Counted from the first letter of the stretch, positions 50,647 to 59,508 are shown. The stretch is 64,000 nt of DNA from Natrinema zhouii (GCF_013456555.2 NZ_CP059154.1:1860001-1924000), one strand, 5' to 3'. Made by a program: numbers and translations. Notes: generated by a model not told the origin, from the sequence alone.

Positions 50647-51848
50647 GACTCCCGTATCGACTGCGGCTGACGCTCCGCGGCTGGACCGTCGTCGTTGCCG
50701 TCGGCGTGGCCGTCGTGCTGAGCCGGGAGTTCGGCCCCCGTGCGCTGAACGCGATCGTCGTTCCGCTGGTCGTCGTCCTGCTCGCCGGCCTCGTCACGAC
50801 CGCCCGAACGGACCGGCCGCGCGTCATCCGCCAGCCCGTCGCCGAGGGATTCATCGGCGAACAGCGACGGGTCGAAGTCGCAATCGAGACCGAGAGCCCG
50901 GTCGCCGCGACCGTCCGCGACACCGTCGGCGACGGCCTCTCGGCGACCGCGGAGCCAGTCGCCGAGACGACCCTCGACGGTGACGAGACGGTTACCTACG
51001 ACGTCCGACTCGAGGCGCGGGGCCGTCGCCGAGTCGGACCGCTCTCGATCGCCGTCAGCGACATCGTCGGCCTCGTCGAGCGCCGGTTCGAGTACGAGGA
51101 AACGACGCCCGTGCTCGTCTATCCACGCGTTCACGATCTGAGCAGTGGCCCCGCCGCCGACCTCCGGGCGCTCGCCGGCGTCGCCGATCGGCACGAACGC
51201 GACGAGTTCGATCACCTCCGGGAGTACCACCGCGGGGATCCGTTCCGAGACATCCACTGGAAGGCCGCAGCCAAACGCCCCGACGACGAGCTCGTTATCA
51301 CGGAGTACGCGGACGACGAGGCGGTCAGTGCTGTCACGGTCGCCGCGGAGTGTCGCCCGCGCCGGGCGGGAGACTCTGTTGACCACGATGGCGACGGCGA
51401 GCGCACCGGACGCAACGACGAACCGACCGGGTACGACGACGAGATGGCGGCCGCCGCCGCCAGCGTCGCGACCGCACTCCTCGAGCGGGGCGTGCCGGTC
51501 GAACTCGCCGTTCCCGACGGGACGCAGCCGCCGGGTGACGGCCGAGGCCATCACCGCGAACTGCTGGGACTGCTGGCCGTCGCCGGCCCCGGCGAACTCG
51601 ACGACCGGACGCGACGGGACGCCGACGTCCTGGTTCGGACCGATGCGGACGGGACGACGATCGTCGTTGACGGCCGCGAGATTCCCTTCGATCGCCTCCG
51701 TGGGCGGGGTCGAGGGGAGCGAGAGGGGAGCGTCACGACCGATTACGACGAGCAACGCGACCAGACCGGTCACGACGGAGGGGACGATAGAACCGATCAC
51801 GGCGGACGACGCGACCGCAACGACGGCGGACGGGAGGTGCGCCCATGA
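50643..51848 (+). CDS. DUF58 domain-containing protein
   Basis: A 401-residue protein. Two N-terminal hydrophobic stretches (about residues 12-27 and 33-51) anchor it, followed by a beta-rich domain (about 65-160). The DUF58 motif follows (ALAGVADRHERDEFDHLREYHRGDPFRDIHWKAAAKRPDDELVITEY near 176-220), which lies in a VWA-like fold. A long acidic/Arg-rich C-terminal region ends the protein. It is the middle member of the MoxR-DUF58-transglutaminase trio, with overlapping starts on both sides (50643-50646 and 51845-51848). The role is presumably in envelope or protein maturation. Confidence 0.86.
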   Translation: MRLPYRLRLTLRGWTVVVAVGVAVVLSREFGPRALNAIVVPLVVVLLAGLVTTARTDRPRVIRQPVAEGFIGEQRRVEVAIETESPVAATVRDTVGDGLSATAEPVAETTLDGDETVTYDVRLEARGRRRVGPLSIAVSDIVGLVERRFEYEETTPVLVYPRVHDLSSGPAADLRALAGVADRHERDEFDHLREYHRGDPFRDIHWKAAAKRPDDELVITEYADDEAVSAVTVAAECRPRRAGDSVDHDGDGERTGRNDEPTGYDDEMAAAAASVATALLERGVPVELAVPDGTQPPGDGRGHHRELLGLLAVAGPGELDDRTRRDADVLVRTDADGTTIVVDGREIPFDRLRGRGRGEREGSVTTDYDEQRDQTGHDGGDDRTDHGGRRDRNDGGREVRP

Positions 51849-54145
51849 GTACGGATTCGTCCGAACGCGCCGGTACTCGGACGATATCGCTCGGTACCGA
51901 CGGAACCGTTGGCTCCAATACCGTTCGTCCACTCGCGCTGGGCTGTGTGATAGCCCTGACGGCGTCGTACGTGGGTGTCCTCTACGGGATAACGCAGGTC
52001 GTCGGCGGCAGTCAGTCGCTGTTCGCGCTCGTCGCGGCGATGCTCGTCGCGGCGACGGTACTCGCGCGACTGATCCGGCCGTGGACCGCGGCGATCCTCG
52101 CGCTGGCGGCGACCGGAATCGGGTTCGCCTACTACCTCACGTCGGCTGGCGTCGATCCCGGCGTTGTCTTCACGGCGACCGACGCGCTCATCTCGGACAC
52201 CGTCGCGCTCGCGACCGGGCTCCCCCTCCTCCGGATGCTGCAGGCGGGCGTCTGGACGCTCGGATTCGCGCCCGCACCCGTCTTCCTCTCGTGGTATCTC
52301 GCCCTGCGAGGCCGGTACGCGCTCAGCGTCGTCCCCGGCGGGGCCGCGCTGGGTTTTCTCGTGTTGACCGGCGACGCGGGCACGCTCGCCACCCTGGCCG
52401 GCACCCTCGCCGCCATCGGCGCCGTCGCCGCCGGCGAACTCGAGAAACGGGGCGGCTCGATCCGGCAGGCGGACCTGCTGGCGGCGCTGTTCGCGCTGAT
52501 CGTCGTCCTCTCGATGACGATCACGATCGTCCCCGGCCAGCCGGCGGGGCCGACCCACCTCGTCCAGGGCGAAGCCGGGACGCTCGAGGCGACGCTCGAT
52601 ACCGCGCCCCAGCGGTCGGGGATCTCCGGGCAGGTCGATCTCTCACCGGAGGTGCGGTTCACGGTCGAGTCCGACCGGCGGTCGTACTGGCGCACGGGCG
52701 TCTACGATCGCTTCACCGGCGACGAGTGGATCCGGACCGGGCAGAGCGATCGGTACGACGGGCGGATCGGATCGCCGCCGGGCGACTACGACCAGGTCGA
52801 ACAGACCATCACCGCCGAGACGAAACTGGGAATTATGCCCGTCGCGCCACACCCGATCTCGCTCGGCGGCGACGTGACGCGACGGACGACCGTCTCCACC
52901 CACGGCCAGCCGCGGCCCGAAACGCCGCTGGCGGCGGGCGACAGCTACACCGTCGAGAGCGCGATCGTCAATCCCGACCCGTCCACGCTCCGAGCCGCAG
53001 GGACGAACTATCCCGACGACGTCACCGATCAGTACCTCCAGACGCCCGAAAGCACCTCGAGCGAGTTCCGGGAGCGCACCGCCGAAATCACGGCCGATGC
53101 CGACAATCCGTACGAGACCGCGGTCGCGATCGAGCGCCACCTCGAGTCCTCGAAGGAGTACTCCCTGAAGGTCTCCAAGCCCCCCGGAAACGCCGCCGAG
53201 GAGTTCCTGCTCGAGATGGACGAGGGCTACTGCGTCTACTTCGCGACGACGATGGCGCAGATGCTCCGCGAGGAGGGCGTCCCGGCCCGCTACGCCACCG
53301 GCTACACGAGCGGCCAGCAGGTCGACGACGACAAATACGTGGTCCGCGGGCTCGACGCCCACGCCTGGGTCGAGGCCTACTTCCCCGACCACGGCTGGGT
53401 CCGGTTCGACCCGACGCCGGGAAACGGCCGTGACGACGTCCACACCGACCGGCTCGAGGAGGCCCGCGAAAACGGCAACGAGGACGCGGACACCGAGGAA
53501 AGCGCCGACGTTCCGATCGACGACGAACAGTCCAGTGATCCCGAGAATGAACCGACCGATCCGAACGAGCCGAATAATTCGTCGCCGAACGATCCCGAGA
53601 ACCCGACCGATCCGAACGAGCCGAATAATTCGTCGCCGAACGAGCCGGCCAACGGGACGAACGAGACACCAGCAGACACGACCGATGGCTCGGACACCGA
53701 CAGCGCGATCGACGACGCGATCGCCGATTTCACGCCCAGAACGGCAGTGCTCGGCCTCGCGCTCCTCGTCGGAGTTGCTGCAGGAATGCGCCGAACCGAT
53801 GCGACGATGCGCGTGCGTAGCGAACTCGGCATCTACTGGCACGGCCGCCGGCGTGACCCCGACCGGGACGCCAAGCGCGCATTTGCCCGACTCGAGCGGC
53901 TACTCGCACGGCAGTACCGGCCGCGTCGTCGGTCGGAATCGGCTCGAGCCTATCTGACGGCGCTGTCAGCAGCGGCCGATGCGGCCGACGCGGAGCCGAT
54001 CGACCCGCGAGCCGAACTGGTCGTCGACCGCTACGAGCGAGCGACCTACGGCAGCGGTGTCAGCCGAGCGGAGGCCGATGAGGCGATCGAGATCGTCGAC
54101 GAACTCGCCCGGGACCGGCTGCCGGTGATCGGTCGGCTGCGATGA
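51845..54145 (+). CDS. Transglutaminase-like membrane protein (TgpA family)
   Basis: A 766-residue membrane protein. Several N-terminal membrane helices (about 30-230) precede an extracellular transglutaminase-like domain (about 420-535) with Cys in GYCVYFATTMAQMLREEGVPARYATGY, His in LDAHAWVEAYFPDHGW and Asp in RFDPTPGNG, the catalytic triad. A low-complexity Asn/Pro/Glu linker (560-620) contains a 51-54 nt tandem repeat in DNA. One more membrane helix (about 630-645) and a DUF4129-like C-terminal helical domain follow. The enzyme probably acts on protein or peptide at the cell surface. It ends the MoxR-DUF58-TgpA operon. Confidence 0.87.
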   Translation: MSTDSSERAGTRTISLGTDGTVGSNTVRPLALGCVIALTASYVGVLYGITQVVGGSQSLFALVAAMLVAATVLARLIRPWTAAILALAATGIGFAYYLTSAGVDPGVVFTATDALISDTVALATGLPLLRMLQAGVWTLGFAPAPVFLSWYLALRGRYALSVVPGGAALGFLVLTGDAGTLATLAGTLAAIGAVAAGELEKRGGSIRQADLLAALFALIVVLSMTITIVPGQPAGPTHLVQGEAGTLEATLDTAPQRSGISGQVDLSPEVRFTVESDRRSYWRTGVYDRFTGDEWIRTGQSDRYDGRIGSPPGDYDQVEQTITAETKLGIMPVAPHPISLGGDVTRRTTVSTHGQPRPETPLAAGDSYTVESAIVNPDPSTLRAAGTNYPDDVTDQYLQTPESTSSEFRERTAEITADADNPYETAVAIERHLESSKEYSLKVSKPPGNAAEEFLLEMDEGYCVYFATTMAQMLREEGVPARYATGYTSGQQVDDDKYVVRGLDAHAWVEAYFPDHGWVRFDPTPGNGRDDVHTDRLEEARENGNEDADTEESADVPIDDEQSSDPENEPTDPNEPNNSSPNDPENPTDPNEPNNSSPNEPANGTNETPADTTDGSDTDSAIDDAIADFTPRTAVLGLALLVGVAAGMRRTDATMRVRSELGIYWHGRRRDPDRDAKRAFARLERLLARQYRPRRRSESARAYLTALSAAADAADAEPIDPRAELVVDRYERATYGSGVSRAEADEAIEIVDELARDRLPVIGRLR
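53537..53641 (+). repeat. Tandem coding repeat in the TgpA linker
   Basis: Two copies of a 54- and 51-nt unit (53537-53590 and 53591-53641), each encoding a DPEN-PTDPNEPNNSSPN block. The second has lost one codon. The repeat lengthens a surface linker and is likely to vary between strains. Confidence 0.85.
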
Positions 54146-54270
54146 GACGAGTGCTACTCCGGTTTCGACCGGCCGGTCGAACGGGGACGGTTCGGTGACC
54201 GACGTTCGACTATCAGTGACCTCTGCGTATTGAAAAAGAACCACGCGAGAGCATGCGGGTCCCGATAGTG

Positions 54271-54278
54271 TTTAATAT
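54271..54278 (+). promoter_or_regulatory. TATA-like box of the aIF1 gene
   Basis: TTTAATAT lies 25-32 nt upstream of the ATG at 54303, consistent with a leaderless mRNA. Confidence 0.55.
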
Positions 54279-54302
54279 GCCCGTTTCATAGCTACGAACG
54301 TA

Positions 54303-54596
54303 ATGTCGGAAGTCTGCTCGACGTGCGGGCTGCCCGAGGAACTCTGCGTCTGCGAGGACGTGGCCAAGGGACAACAGCAACTCAACATCCGCATTGACGA
54401 GCGCAGATACGGGAAAGAGGTAACGATCGTCGAAGGATTCGACCCGAAGGACGTCGATCTAGACAGTCTTTCGTCGGATCTCAAATCAAAGTTCGCGTGT
54501 GGCGGCACCGTCGAGGACGACCACATCGAACTCCAGGGAAATCACACCGGTCGCATCGAAGAGTTCCTTCGGGACCGGGGCTTCAACGTCGCCTGA
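54303..54596 (+). CDS. Translation initiation factor aIF1 (SUI1/YciH family)
   Basis: A 97-residue archaeal SUI1-family protein. The N-terminal [15 protein letters not shown] carries a four-Cys zinc-like motif, followed by the SUI1 domain: [63 protein letters not shown]. It binds the small ribosomal subunit and helps select the start codon. The length is standard. A TATA-like box supports the start, and no other translation genes are adjacent. Confidence 0.92.
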   Translation: MSEVCSTCGLPEELCVCEDVAKGQQQLNIRIDERRYGKEVTIVEGFDPKDVDLDSLSSDLKSKFACGGTVEDDHIELQGNHTGRIEEFLRDRGFNVA

Positions 54597-54830
54597 TACC
54601 CGCGATGCTCTGAGACGACTTCCGAACCCACGACCGCGTCGCAACTCTCCTATTCGTTTTTCTCTCGTTCCCACCAGTCGTATCGCCGTTCCGAGTAGTC
54701 GCGTCACTGGTCAGGTCCGAAGCCAACTCGAGCCATCGCTCCCCCAAATCACCCGCCGACTGAACGACGGCGGTTGGAGGCGTGACTCCGCAGGAGAGAC
54801 GATGTGTACCCGAACCCGCTATCGAACCGA

Positions 54831-55196
54831 TTAGAACGGGGATTCGCGGTCGACCGGTTCGGCTCTGTCCTCCTCCTCGCGGATGAGCCCGAACTTCATG
54901 CCGTACTTATCGAGCCCGCCTGCCATGCTCTCGACGCGTGCATCGGCGGTCCCCTCGTAGGAGCCGATGAGCTGTGCGGCCTGGACACTGGCCTTTCCGT
55001 GTGGACAGACGGTGACGATGTGGTCGTCGTCCTCGAGTTCGTCTACACGGTTCGTGAGTTCGGGGAAGGGGATGTTCTCACTACCCGGAATGTGACTGTG
55101 CTTGAAGCTTCGCTCGTCGCGGATATCGACGATGCGAACGTCGGCATCGTCCTCGAGGAGTTCCTTGACCTCGTCGGTGGAGATTTCGCCGTCCAT
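54831..55196 (-). CDS. Rhodanese-like domain protein
   Basis: A 121-residue single rhodanese domain: ISTDEVKELLEDDADVRIVDIRDERSFKHSHIPGSENIPFPELTNRVDEL, the active-site loop CPHGKAS with Cys64, and a final GGLDKYGMKFGLI. It carries a persulfide on the catalytic Cys; its role in halophiles (sulfur relay or stress) is unknown. It is 91 nt from the NUDIX gene on the same strand. Confidence 0.88.
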   Translation of the reverse strand: MDGEISTDEVKELLEDDADVRIVDIRDERSFKHSHIPGSENIPFPELTNRVDELEDDDHIVTVCPHGKASVQAAQLIGSYEGTADARVESMAGGLDKYGMKFGLIREEEDRAEPVDRESPF

Positions 55197-55287
55197 TACC
55201 GGCGTGTTAGGTCGCGGGCTGAATAAGGATACGGGTCCACTCGCATTCAGCCGGGCAGTCGAGTGAATGCAGCGAATCGTGATCGCG

Positions 55288-55863
55288 CTACAGGACGCCG
55301 TCTTCCTTCGCGAGCAACAGCGCCGACAGCGTCGAATCGTTCGCTGGCTGTTCGCGGGCGCGCTCGAGCGCCTCGCCCACCGGCACCGTCCGCACCTCGA
55401 GGAACTCGTTGTTGTCGAGTTCGCGCTCGCCCGGCTCGAGCCCCTCCGCGTAGACGACGCCGCGGTCGTGGCGCAACACGCCGGTCGCGACCGCGTACTC
55501 CTGCAAGAGTGCGGTACTCGAGGGACGAAAACCGGTCTCCTCCTCGAGCTCGCGGGTCGCCGCCCGCGTGTACGACTCGCCGTCTTCGACGATCCCTGCG
55601 GGGAGTTCGAGATGCGTTTCACGGATCGCCGGGCGGTACTGTTCGACGAACAGGAGGTGGTCTTCATCACCGCTGCTATTCGCGTCCGCGAGGACACCGC
55701 CATTGATCCGCGCGACCACGACGACTGCAGGAGGAAGGTCCGCCCAGTAGTACCGTTTCTGGCTTCCGTCGGGCTGTTCGAGTAGATCGTAGCCACCGTC
55801 GTACCAGCCCGTCTCGTACTCGGTCCGTTCCTCGAGCAGGTCCCACTCGTCGGGTGCAGTCAT
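55288..55863 (-). CDS. NUDIX hydrolase, ADP-ribose pyrophosphatase-like
   Basis: A 191-residue NUDIX enzyme with a perfect box GIVEDGESYTRAATRELEEETGF (G-x5-E-x7-REUxEExGU) preceded by LELPAG. The N-terminal strand pattern (WDLLEERTEYETGWYDGGYDLLEQPDGSQKRYYWADLP) fits the ADP-ribose/NADH branch. It hydrolyses nucleoside diphosphates linked to another moiety. The ATG at 55863 is chosen over a TTG further upstream. Confidence 0.87.
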   Translation of the reverse strand: MTAPDEWDLLEERTEYETGWYDGGYDLLEQPDGSQKRYYWADLPPAVVVVARINGGVLADANSSGDEDHLLFVEQYRPAIRETHLELPAGIVEDGESYTRAATRELEEETGFRPSSTALLQEYAVATGVLRHDRGVVYAEGLEPGERELDNNEFLEVRTVPVGEALERAREQPANDSTLSALLLAKEDGVL

Positions 55864-55983
55864 CGTGGACAAGTGGGCGCTCGAGTGGATAATAGGTGAT
55901 GGTCGATCCGCCGGCTGCGACTGACAGTTACTCGCCCGGAAGTCCCCGTCGTCGCTCGTGGGTTTGAGTATAACCCGGGCGAC

Positions 55984-56394
55984 CTACACGATATCCCGGT
56001 ACAAGCGCCCGAACGCCTGTCGACGAAGCGTCGCGATGGCCGCCTCCTCCTCGTTTTGAAACGTCGCCGCGACGGCCTCGTCGTCCGGCCCCGCGTGCCA
56101 GACGACGCGGTCGACGTCCTCGTGACCTGCCATCGTCACCTCGCCGTCGTAGTCGTCGCGCCAGTCTGCGAACTCCTCGCGGCGTCCGACGCGGACCTCG
56201 AGCAGGCTCGCGAAGAGGGCATCGCGCGCGGTTTCGACGACGTCGCTGGTGACGCGCTCGTCGTACTCCTCACGGTCGAATTCCATGGCCTTCACGACCT
56301 CACGGACGACCGTCTGGGCCGCTGGACCGACCGACTCGTACTCCGTGCGTGCGTCCGCGGCTGACTCGAAGGTAAACGTCCCCACTGTGTGCAT
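55984..56394 (-). CDS. DUF5809-like protein
   Basis: A 136-residue acidic helical protein (TFESAADARTEYESVGPAAQTVVREVVKAMEFDREEYDERV, then a strand-helix FADWRDDYDGEVTMAGHEDVDRVVWHAGPDDEAVAATFQNEEEAAIATLRRQAFGRLYRDI). This matches the haloarchaeal DUF5809 family, whose members are usually found beside DUF5810, as here (25 nt downstream of it on the same strand). No biochemical role is known. Confidence 0.7.
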   Translation of the reverse strand: MHTVGTFTFESAADARTEYESVGPAAQTVVREVVKAMEFDREEYDERVTSDVVETARDALFASLLEVRVGRREEFADWRDDYDGEVTMAGHEDVDRVVWHAGPDDEAVAATFQNEEEAAIATLRRQAFGRLYRDIV

Positions 56395-56419
56395 ATCTAT
56401 CCAGTCGGCAGAGAAGCAG

Positions 56420-56890
56420 TTACGCGTTTTCGTTCTCGTCGATGTCGCTCTCTACGCGATCGCCGTCTCCGTTATCGTCTCCCACGTCATCCGCGTTCGA
56501 CGGCGATTCGTCGTCCCCATCGCTCTCGCCTGCTGTCTGCATCTCTCGAGTCAACTCGGCGGCTTCCTGGAGGACGTTTTCGGCTTCGGTAGTCATCGAT
56601 CCCCGGCCGGGCTGACTGCTCTGGCGGGCGAGTCCGTCCTCGAGCGAGTCGGGGCGACCGGGGTCGTGGTTGTGGCCAGCCTCCTCGAATTCGGGCGTGT
56701 CGATTTCCCGTGCGTGGGGAGTGACGCGCTCGCCGAGCTCCTCGGGAGTACAGTCGCCCCAGTCGGGTGCGTGCTCCTCGAGCCACTCGCGATGGTTTTC
56801 GCGGCCGAGCGACGCAGTGATCGCGAGATGGTTCGCGAGGTGCACCGCGTCGGCCTCTTCGGTGTCGCAGACCGGACAGGCGTATCCCAT
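56420..56890 (-). CDS. DUF5810-like zinc-finger protein
   Basis: A 156-residue protein starting MGYACPVCDTEEADAVHLANHLAITASLGRENHREWLEEHAPDWG, with a CxxC...H...H zinc site at the N-terminus, a His/Glu-rich middle and a long Glu/Asp/Ser-rich acidic C-terminus. It fits the DUF5810 family. It lies 25 nt upstream of the DUF5809 gene, so the pair is probably an operon. The function is unknown; nucleic-acid or protein binding through the zinc site is possible. Confidence 0.7.
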   Translation of the reverse strand: MGYACPVCDTEEADAVHLANHLAITASLGRENHREWLEEHAPDWGDCTPEELGERVTPHAREIDTPEFEEAGHNHDPGRPDSLEDGLARQSSQPGRGSMTTEAENVLQEAAELTREMQTAGESDGDDESPSNADDVGDDNGDGDRVESDIDENENA

Positions 56891-56933
56891 ACGAGACCGT
56901 ACGACTGCGAACGGTAAAACGTCCCGCAACCGG

Positions 56934-57407
56934 CTATTCCACTTTCCGAATCATCACGATTGCGGCCTCGCCGTCACCGTAATACTGCGGGATCCGCCGA
57001 AGCGGATCGAAGCCAAAGCCCTGATACAGCCGTTTCGCTTCGTCGTTCGACCGCCGAACCTCGAGTTTGACCGTCTCTGCACCGTGGACTGCAAGCACGC
57101 CGAGCGAGCGGGAAAGCAACATGGAGGCGACGCCCGCCCGACGGTGATCCGGGTGCACGGCGATATCCTTGACGTGGCCGAGCGCACGACCGAGCTGCTG
57201 TGTCACGTCGGCAACGATGTAGCCGGCGATCTCGCCGGCGACTTCGACGACGAGAAACCCCGGTTCGCCGAGGAACCGCTCGAAGGCGTTGTACGGCCAG
57301 GGCTGTGCGAACGATGCATTCTCGATACGAACGACCGCGAGTAGGTCCGCACGCTCTGCCGGTCTAATCGCCACCTCCTCGTGCTCCTCCGGGGCGGGCG
57401 TCGTCAC
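56934..57407 (-). CDS. rimI: Ribosomal protein S18-alanine N-acetyltransferase-like enzyme
   Basis: A 157-residue GNAT acetyltransferase (starting at a GTG, 57407): IRPAERADLLAVVRIENASFAQPWPYNAFERFLGEPGFLVVEVAGEIAGYIVADV, then the acetyl-CoA loop KDIAVHPDHRRAGVASMLLSRSLGVLA and the C-terminal strand VKLEVRRSNDEAKRLYQGFGFDPLRRIPQYY. It is the RimI pattern, acetylating protein N-termini. An in-frame extension upstream is rejected because a TATA-like box (57430-57437) sits about 27 nt before the GTG. Confidence 0.88.
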   Translation of the reverse strand: MTTPAPEEHEEVAIRPAERADLLAVVRIENASFAQPWPYNAFERFLGEPGFLVVEVAGEIAGYIVADVTQQLGRALGHVKDIAVHPDHRRAGVASMLLSRSLGVLAVHGAETVKLEVRRSNDEAKRLYQGFGFDPLRRIPQYYGDGEAAIVMIRKVE

Positions 57408-57429
57408 ACGCGAGGATAACGCACCGAAC

Positions 57430-57437
57430 AGTAAAAG
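57430..57437 (-). promoter_or_regulatory. TATA-like box of rimI
   Basis: Reading leftward CTTTTACT, about 23-30 nt upstream of the GTG at 57407, supports that codon as the rimI start. Confidence 0.5.
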
Positions 57438-57516
57438 CCGTACGCGTCGCGGCAGGGTCACTCGAGTTTGAGGCGCGTTCGATTCGATCGCGGCGAAAAC
57501 GGATCCCACAGGGTGC

Positions 57517-57633
57517 CTATTCCTCGTCGCTCTCTTCGTCGTCACCCTCGTCGAGATCCGTCGTCGGCTCCTCGTCTTCAGTGCCGCCGTACTGGGTCTG
57601 CTCTTCCTCGTTTTGCGTGTCGTCGTCAGCCAT
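57517..57633 (-). CDS. Acidic micro-protein (38 aa) downstream of the DUF892 gene
   Basis: A 38-residue frame, MADDDTQNEEEQTQYGG...DEE, starts 5 nt after the stop of the DUF892 gene. It is almost entirely Asp/Glu/Gln/Thr. Codon usage (frequent GAC, GAG, ACG) matches haloarchaeal coding sequence, and a clean stop follows. It might be a real charged micro-protein cotranscribed with the ferritin-like gene; no family is recognised. Confidence 0.5.
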   Translation of the reverse strand: MADDDTQNEEEQTQYGGTEDEEPTTDLDEGDDEESDEE

Positions 57634-57638
57634 GGGAG

Positions 57639-58133
57639 TCACTCGGCTGGGATCGCGTCCATCTCGAAATCCTCGGTCAGCTCCTTCAGCTCGTCGAGGG
57701 CGTCTTGTTCCTCCCGGAGGTTTTCCTCGAGCAGATCGGCCGCGTCTCCCATCCCGAGCTGGTCCGCCAGCGGGATCAGGTTGCCGTACGCGGCGATCTC
57801 GTAGTGCTCGGTCTTCTCGGCGGCCGCCATGTTGTGGTAGTCCATCACCTCCTGGGCGGGATCCATCGACGTGAACTCCTCGTACTCCTCGAGGAGCCCT
57901 TCGATCCCCTCACACTCCTCCTTCTCGGGTGGCTCGCCGAACATGTCGAAGACCTCCTCGAGCCGGTCGATCTGCTCCTGGGTCTCCTCGCGGTGCTCCG
58001 CAAACGCCTGGGAGATTTCGTCGCGTTCGGTGTTGCTCTCGAGTTCCTCGAGGGCATCGAGTAGCTGATGCTCCGCGTGATAGATGTCTTCGAGGCCGTG
58101 CTCGAACAGGTCCTGAACAGTGTCCATGCTCAT
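57639..58133 (-). CDS. DUF892 (YciE/YciF) ferritin-like protein
   Basis: A 164-residue four-helix-bundle protein of the DUF892 family. It opens TVQDLFEHGLEDIYHAEHQLLDALEELESNT and continues QAFAEHREETQEQIDRLEEVFDMFG, with a later YHNMAAAEKTEHYEIAAYGNLIPLADQLGM. The carboxylate/His ligands for a di-iron or di-Mn site (ExxH in both halves) are visible. It is thought to act in stress protection. Two possible ATGs, 58133 and 58127. Confidence 0.87.
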   Translation of the reverse strand: MSMDTVQDLFEHGLEDIYHAEHQLLDALEELESNTERDEISQAFAEHREETQEQIDRLEEVFDMFGEPPEKEECEGIEGLLEEYEEFTSMDPAQEVMDYHNMAAAEKTEHYEIAAYGNLIPLADQLGMGDAADLLEENLREEQDALDELKELTEDFEMDAIPAE

Positions 58134-58232
58134 GATGTAACCAATCCGTAGTTCATCGTCCGAGTGAAAAAGACGCGAGCCTGCGACGGCAGGTGCCAGC
58201 GCGGGCTGCCATCGTCCCCATGGAGACCGCGG

Positions 58233-58514
58233 CTACTCCATCGCGTCTTCGACTCGGTCTGCGTATTTCTCGAGGTCCGTAGCCAGTGTTCGGGCCTGCT
58301 CCGGTGTCAACTCGAGTTCGTCCATGTGCTTTGGCAGGTGCTCCTCGGCGAGATTGTCGAGTTCGAGCTGGAGGCGAACGCAGTCGGGATCCTCGCGGTC
58401 AGCGGTCGCGTTCACGACGGCGACTGACTCCCACTCGAAGGTCTCACCTACTGCTTTCCCCTCGACGTAATCCAGCGTCGTGTACCCGGTAACCGACAGC
58501 AGTCGATCAGACAT
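58233..58514 (-). CDS. DUF6360-like protein
   Basis: A 93-residue protein: SDRLLSVTGYTTLDYVEGKAVGETFEWESVAVVNATAD and then RLQLELDNLAEEHLPKHMDELELTPEQARTLATDLEKYADRVEDAM. It looks like a short beta domain followed by a helical hairpin. I associate it with the haloarchaeal DUF6360 family; no function is known. Confidence 0.65.
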   Translation of the reverse strand: MSDRLLSVTGYTTLDYVEGKAVGETFEWESVAVVNATADREDPDCVRLQLELDNLAEEHLPKHMDELELTPEQARTLATDLEKYADRVEDAME

Positions 58515-59311
58515 GTCAGTTCACACCTCATGCGCAGAGCACTTATACTGCCGGCTGTCTCGAGCGATGACATCCGAACTGACGAGAAACCGACCGTGAC
58601 GCGCGGTCGTCGACGCGCTCTACGGAACGAAGGTCGACCGGAACCTCGGGTTCGGAACCAACTCCCCGAGCGTTCGATCAAGAGCCGTCTTTCAGACAGG
58701 ACACGAATGGATCCGAGTTGGTGTGTACAGCAGTCACACCAATCAATTCAGATGGTTCTGAAAGTAGCGCCACACCTACCGGCCGTTTTTGCCACAACTA
58801 GCTCGCAGTAAATTGGGGATTGACTCGAATAGTGCGTGGAAAATCGATTCAGCGCACCGGATAATAGATCACAATACACTCGGTCAACAACAGTTACTTG
58901 GAACTCTCCGCCGCCATTCGTGTTCTCTCCCATCCGCTGCCGCTTCAACGGTCCTGAGACGAGAGTGCCTATTGTTATAATAGAATTTGGAACAAGCGCT
59001 ACAGTCCATCAGGACCGGTGTCAAATGGGTCTCCACACTCTCTCTAATTCTCCGTACCATAGCAACCGTTCAGTAATCCTGATTCGAGTACCGGCTCCGA
59101 TCGAGTGCCAACTGTTACTCGTGAAAGCCACATGCATCAAGCCGTCGCGACCGATTCTATGAGCCGTGCTTCGACACCACTCGTCTGAGAAACGACCGCC
59201 TCGAGAGAAGTATACGTCAGAGATAGCGGCAGAATGATCCCATAAGACAGAGCACGGGTATCGTTTGCAGCCGAAGCGATACTTATGCCTACAGGGTTCG
59301 AATGACCGTTA
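58515..59311. other. Gene-poor, AT-richer stretch of about 800 nt
   Basis: Base composition falls compared with flanking genes, and frames on both strands are short. One minus-strand frame (about 58748-58948) of 66 codons and a plus-strand one near 58836-59162 give no recognisable domain. No transposase or integrase motif was found. The stretch could be a decayed mobile element or a promoter/regulatory region for the downstream small protein. Confidence 0.5.
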
Positions 59312-59452
59312 ATGACTGATACAGCGGAATGCAAACCAGAGCCGGTTGAGCAGGAAGCGGAGGAACGCGACGATGCCCACCTCGACGATATCGAAGAAGG
59401 GGCCGGCTGCACGGAAATCTGGGAGCACCTCGCCGAGCAGCGCGAGGACTAA
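59312..59452 (+). CDS. Small conserved-looking protein (46 aa)
   Basis: MTDTAECKPEPVEQEAEERDD leads to AHLDDIEEGAGCTEIWEHLAEQRED. The tail GAGCTEIWEHL(A/S)EQRE resembles a small protein I recall from several haloarchaeal genomes, but it has no assigned function. It has two Cys and an amphipathic helix. The frame is preceded by a TATA-like ATACTTATG about 26-34 nt upstream of the ATG, and ends with a clean TAA. Codon use matches the genome. Confidence 0.6.
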   Translation: MTDTAECKPEPVEQEAEERDDAHLDDIEEGAGCTEIWEHLAEQRED

Positions 59453-59508
59453 CGTAAGCGCCCACCCCGACAACGAGCTTTTTGGCGGCAGCACTCCTAC
59501 CGAGGTTC

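Noticed and set aside
51145..53433. 762-codon frame overlapping DUF58 and TgpA
   Set aside because: Out-of-frame shadow; the in-frame products have clear DUF58 and transglutaminase motifs.
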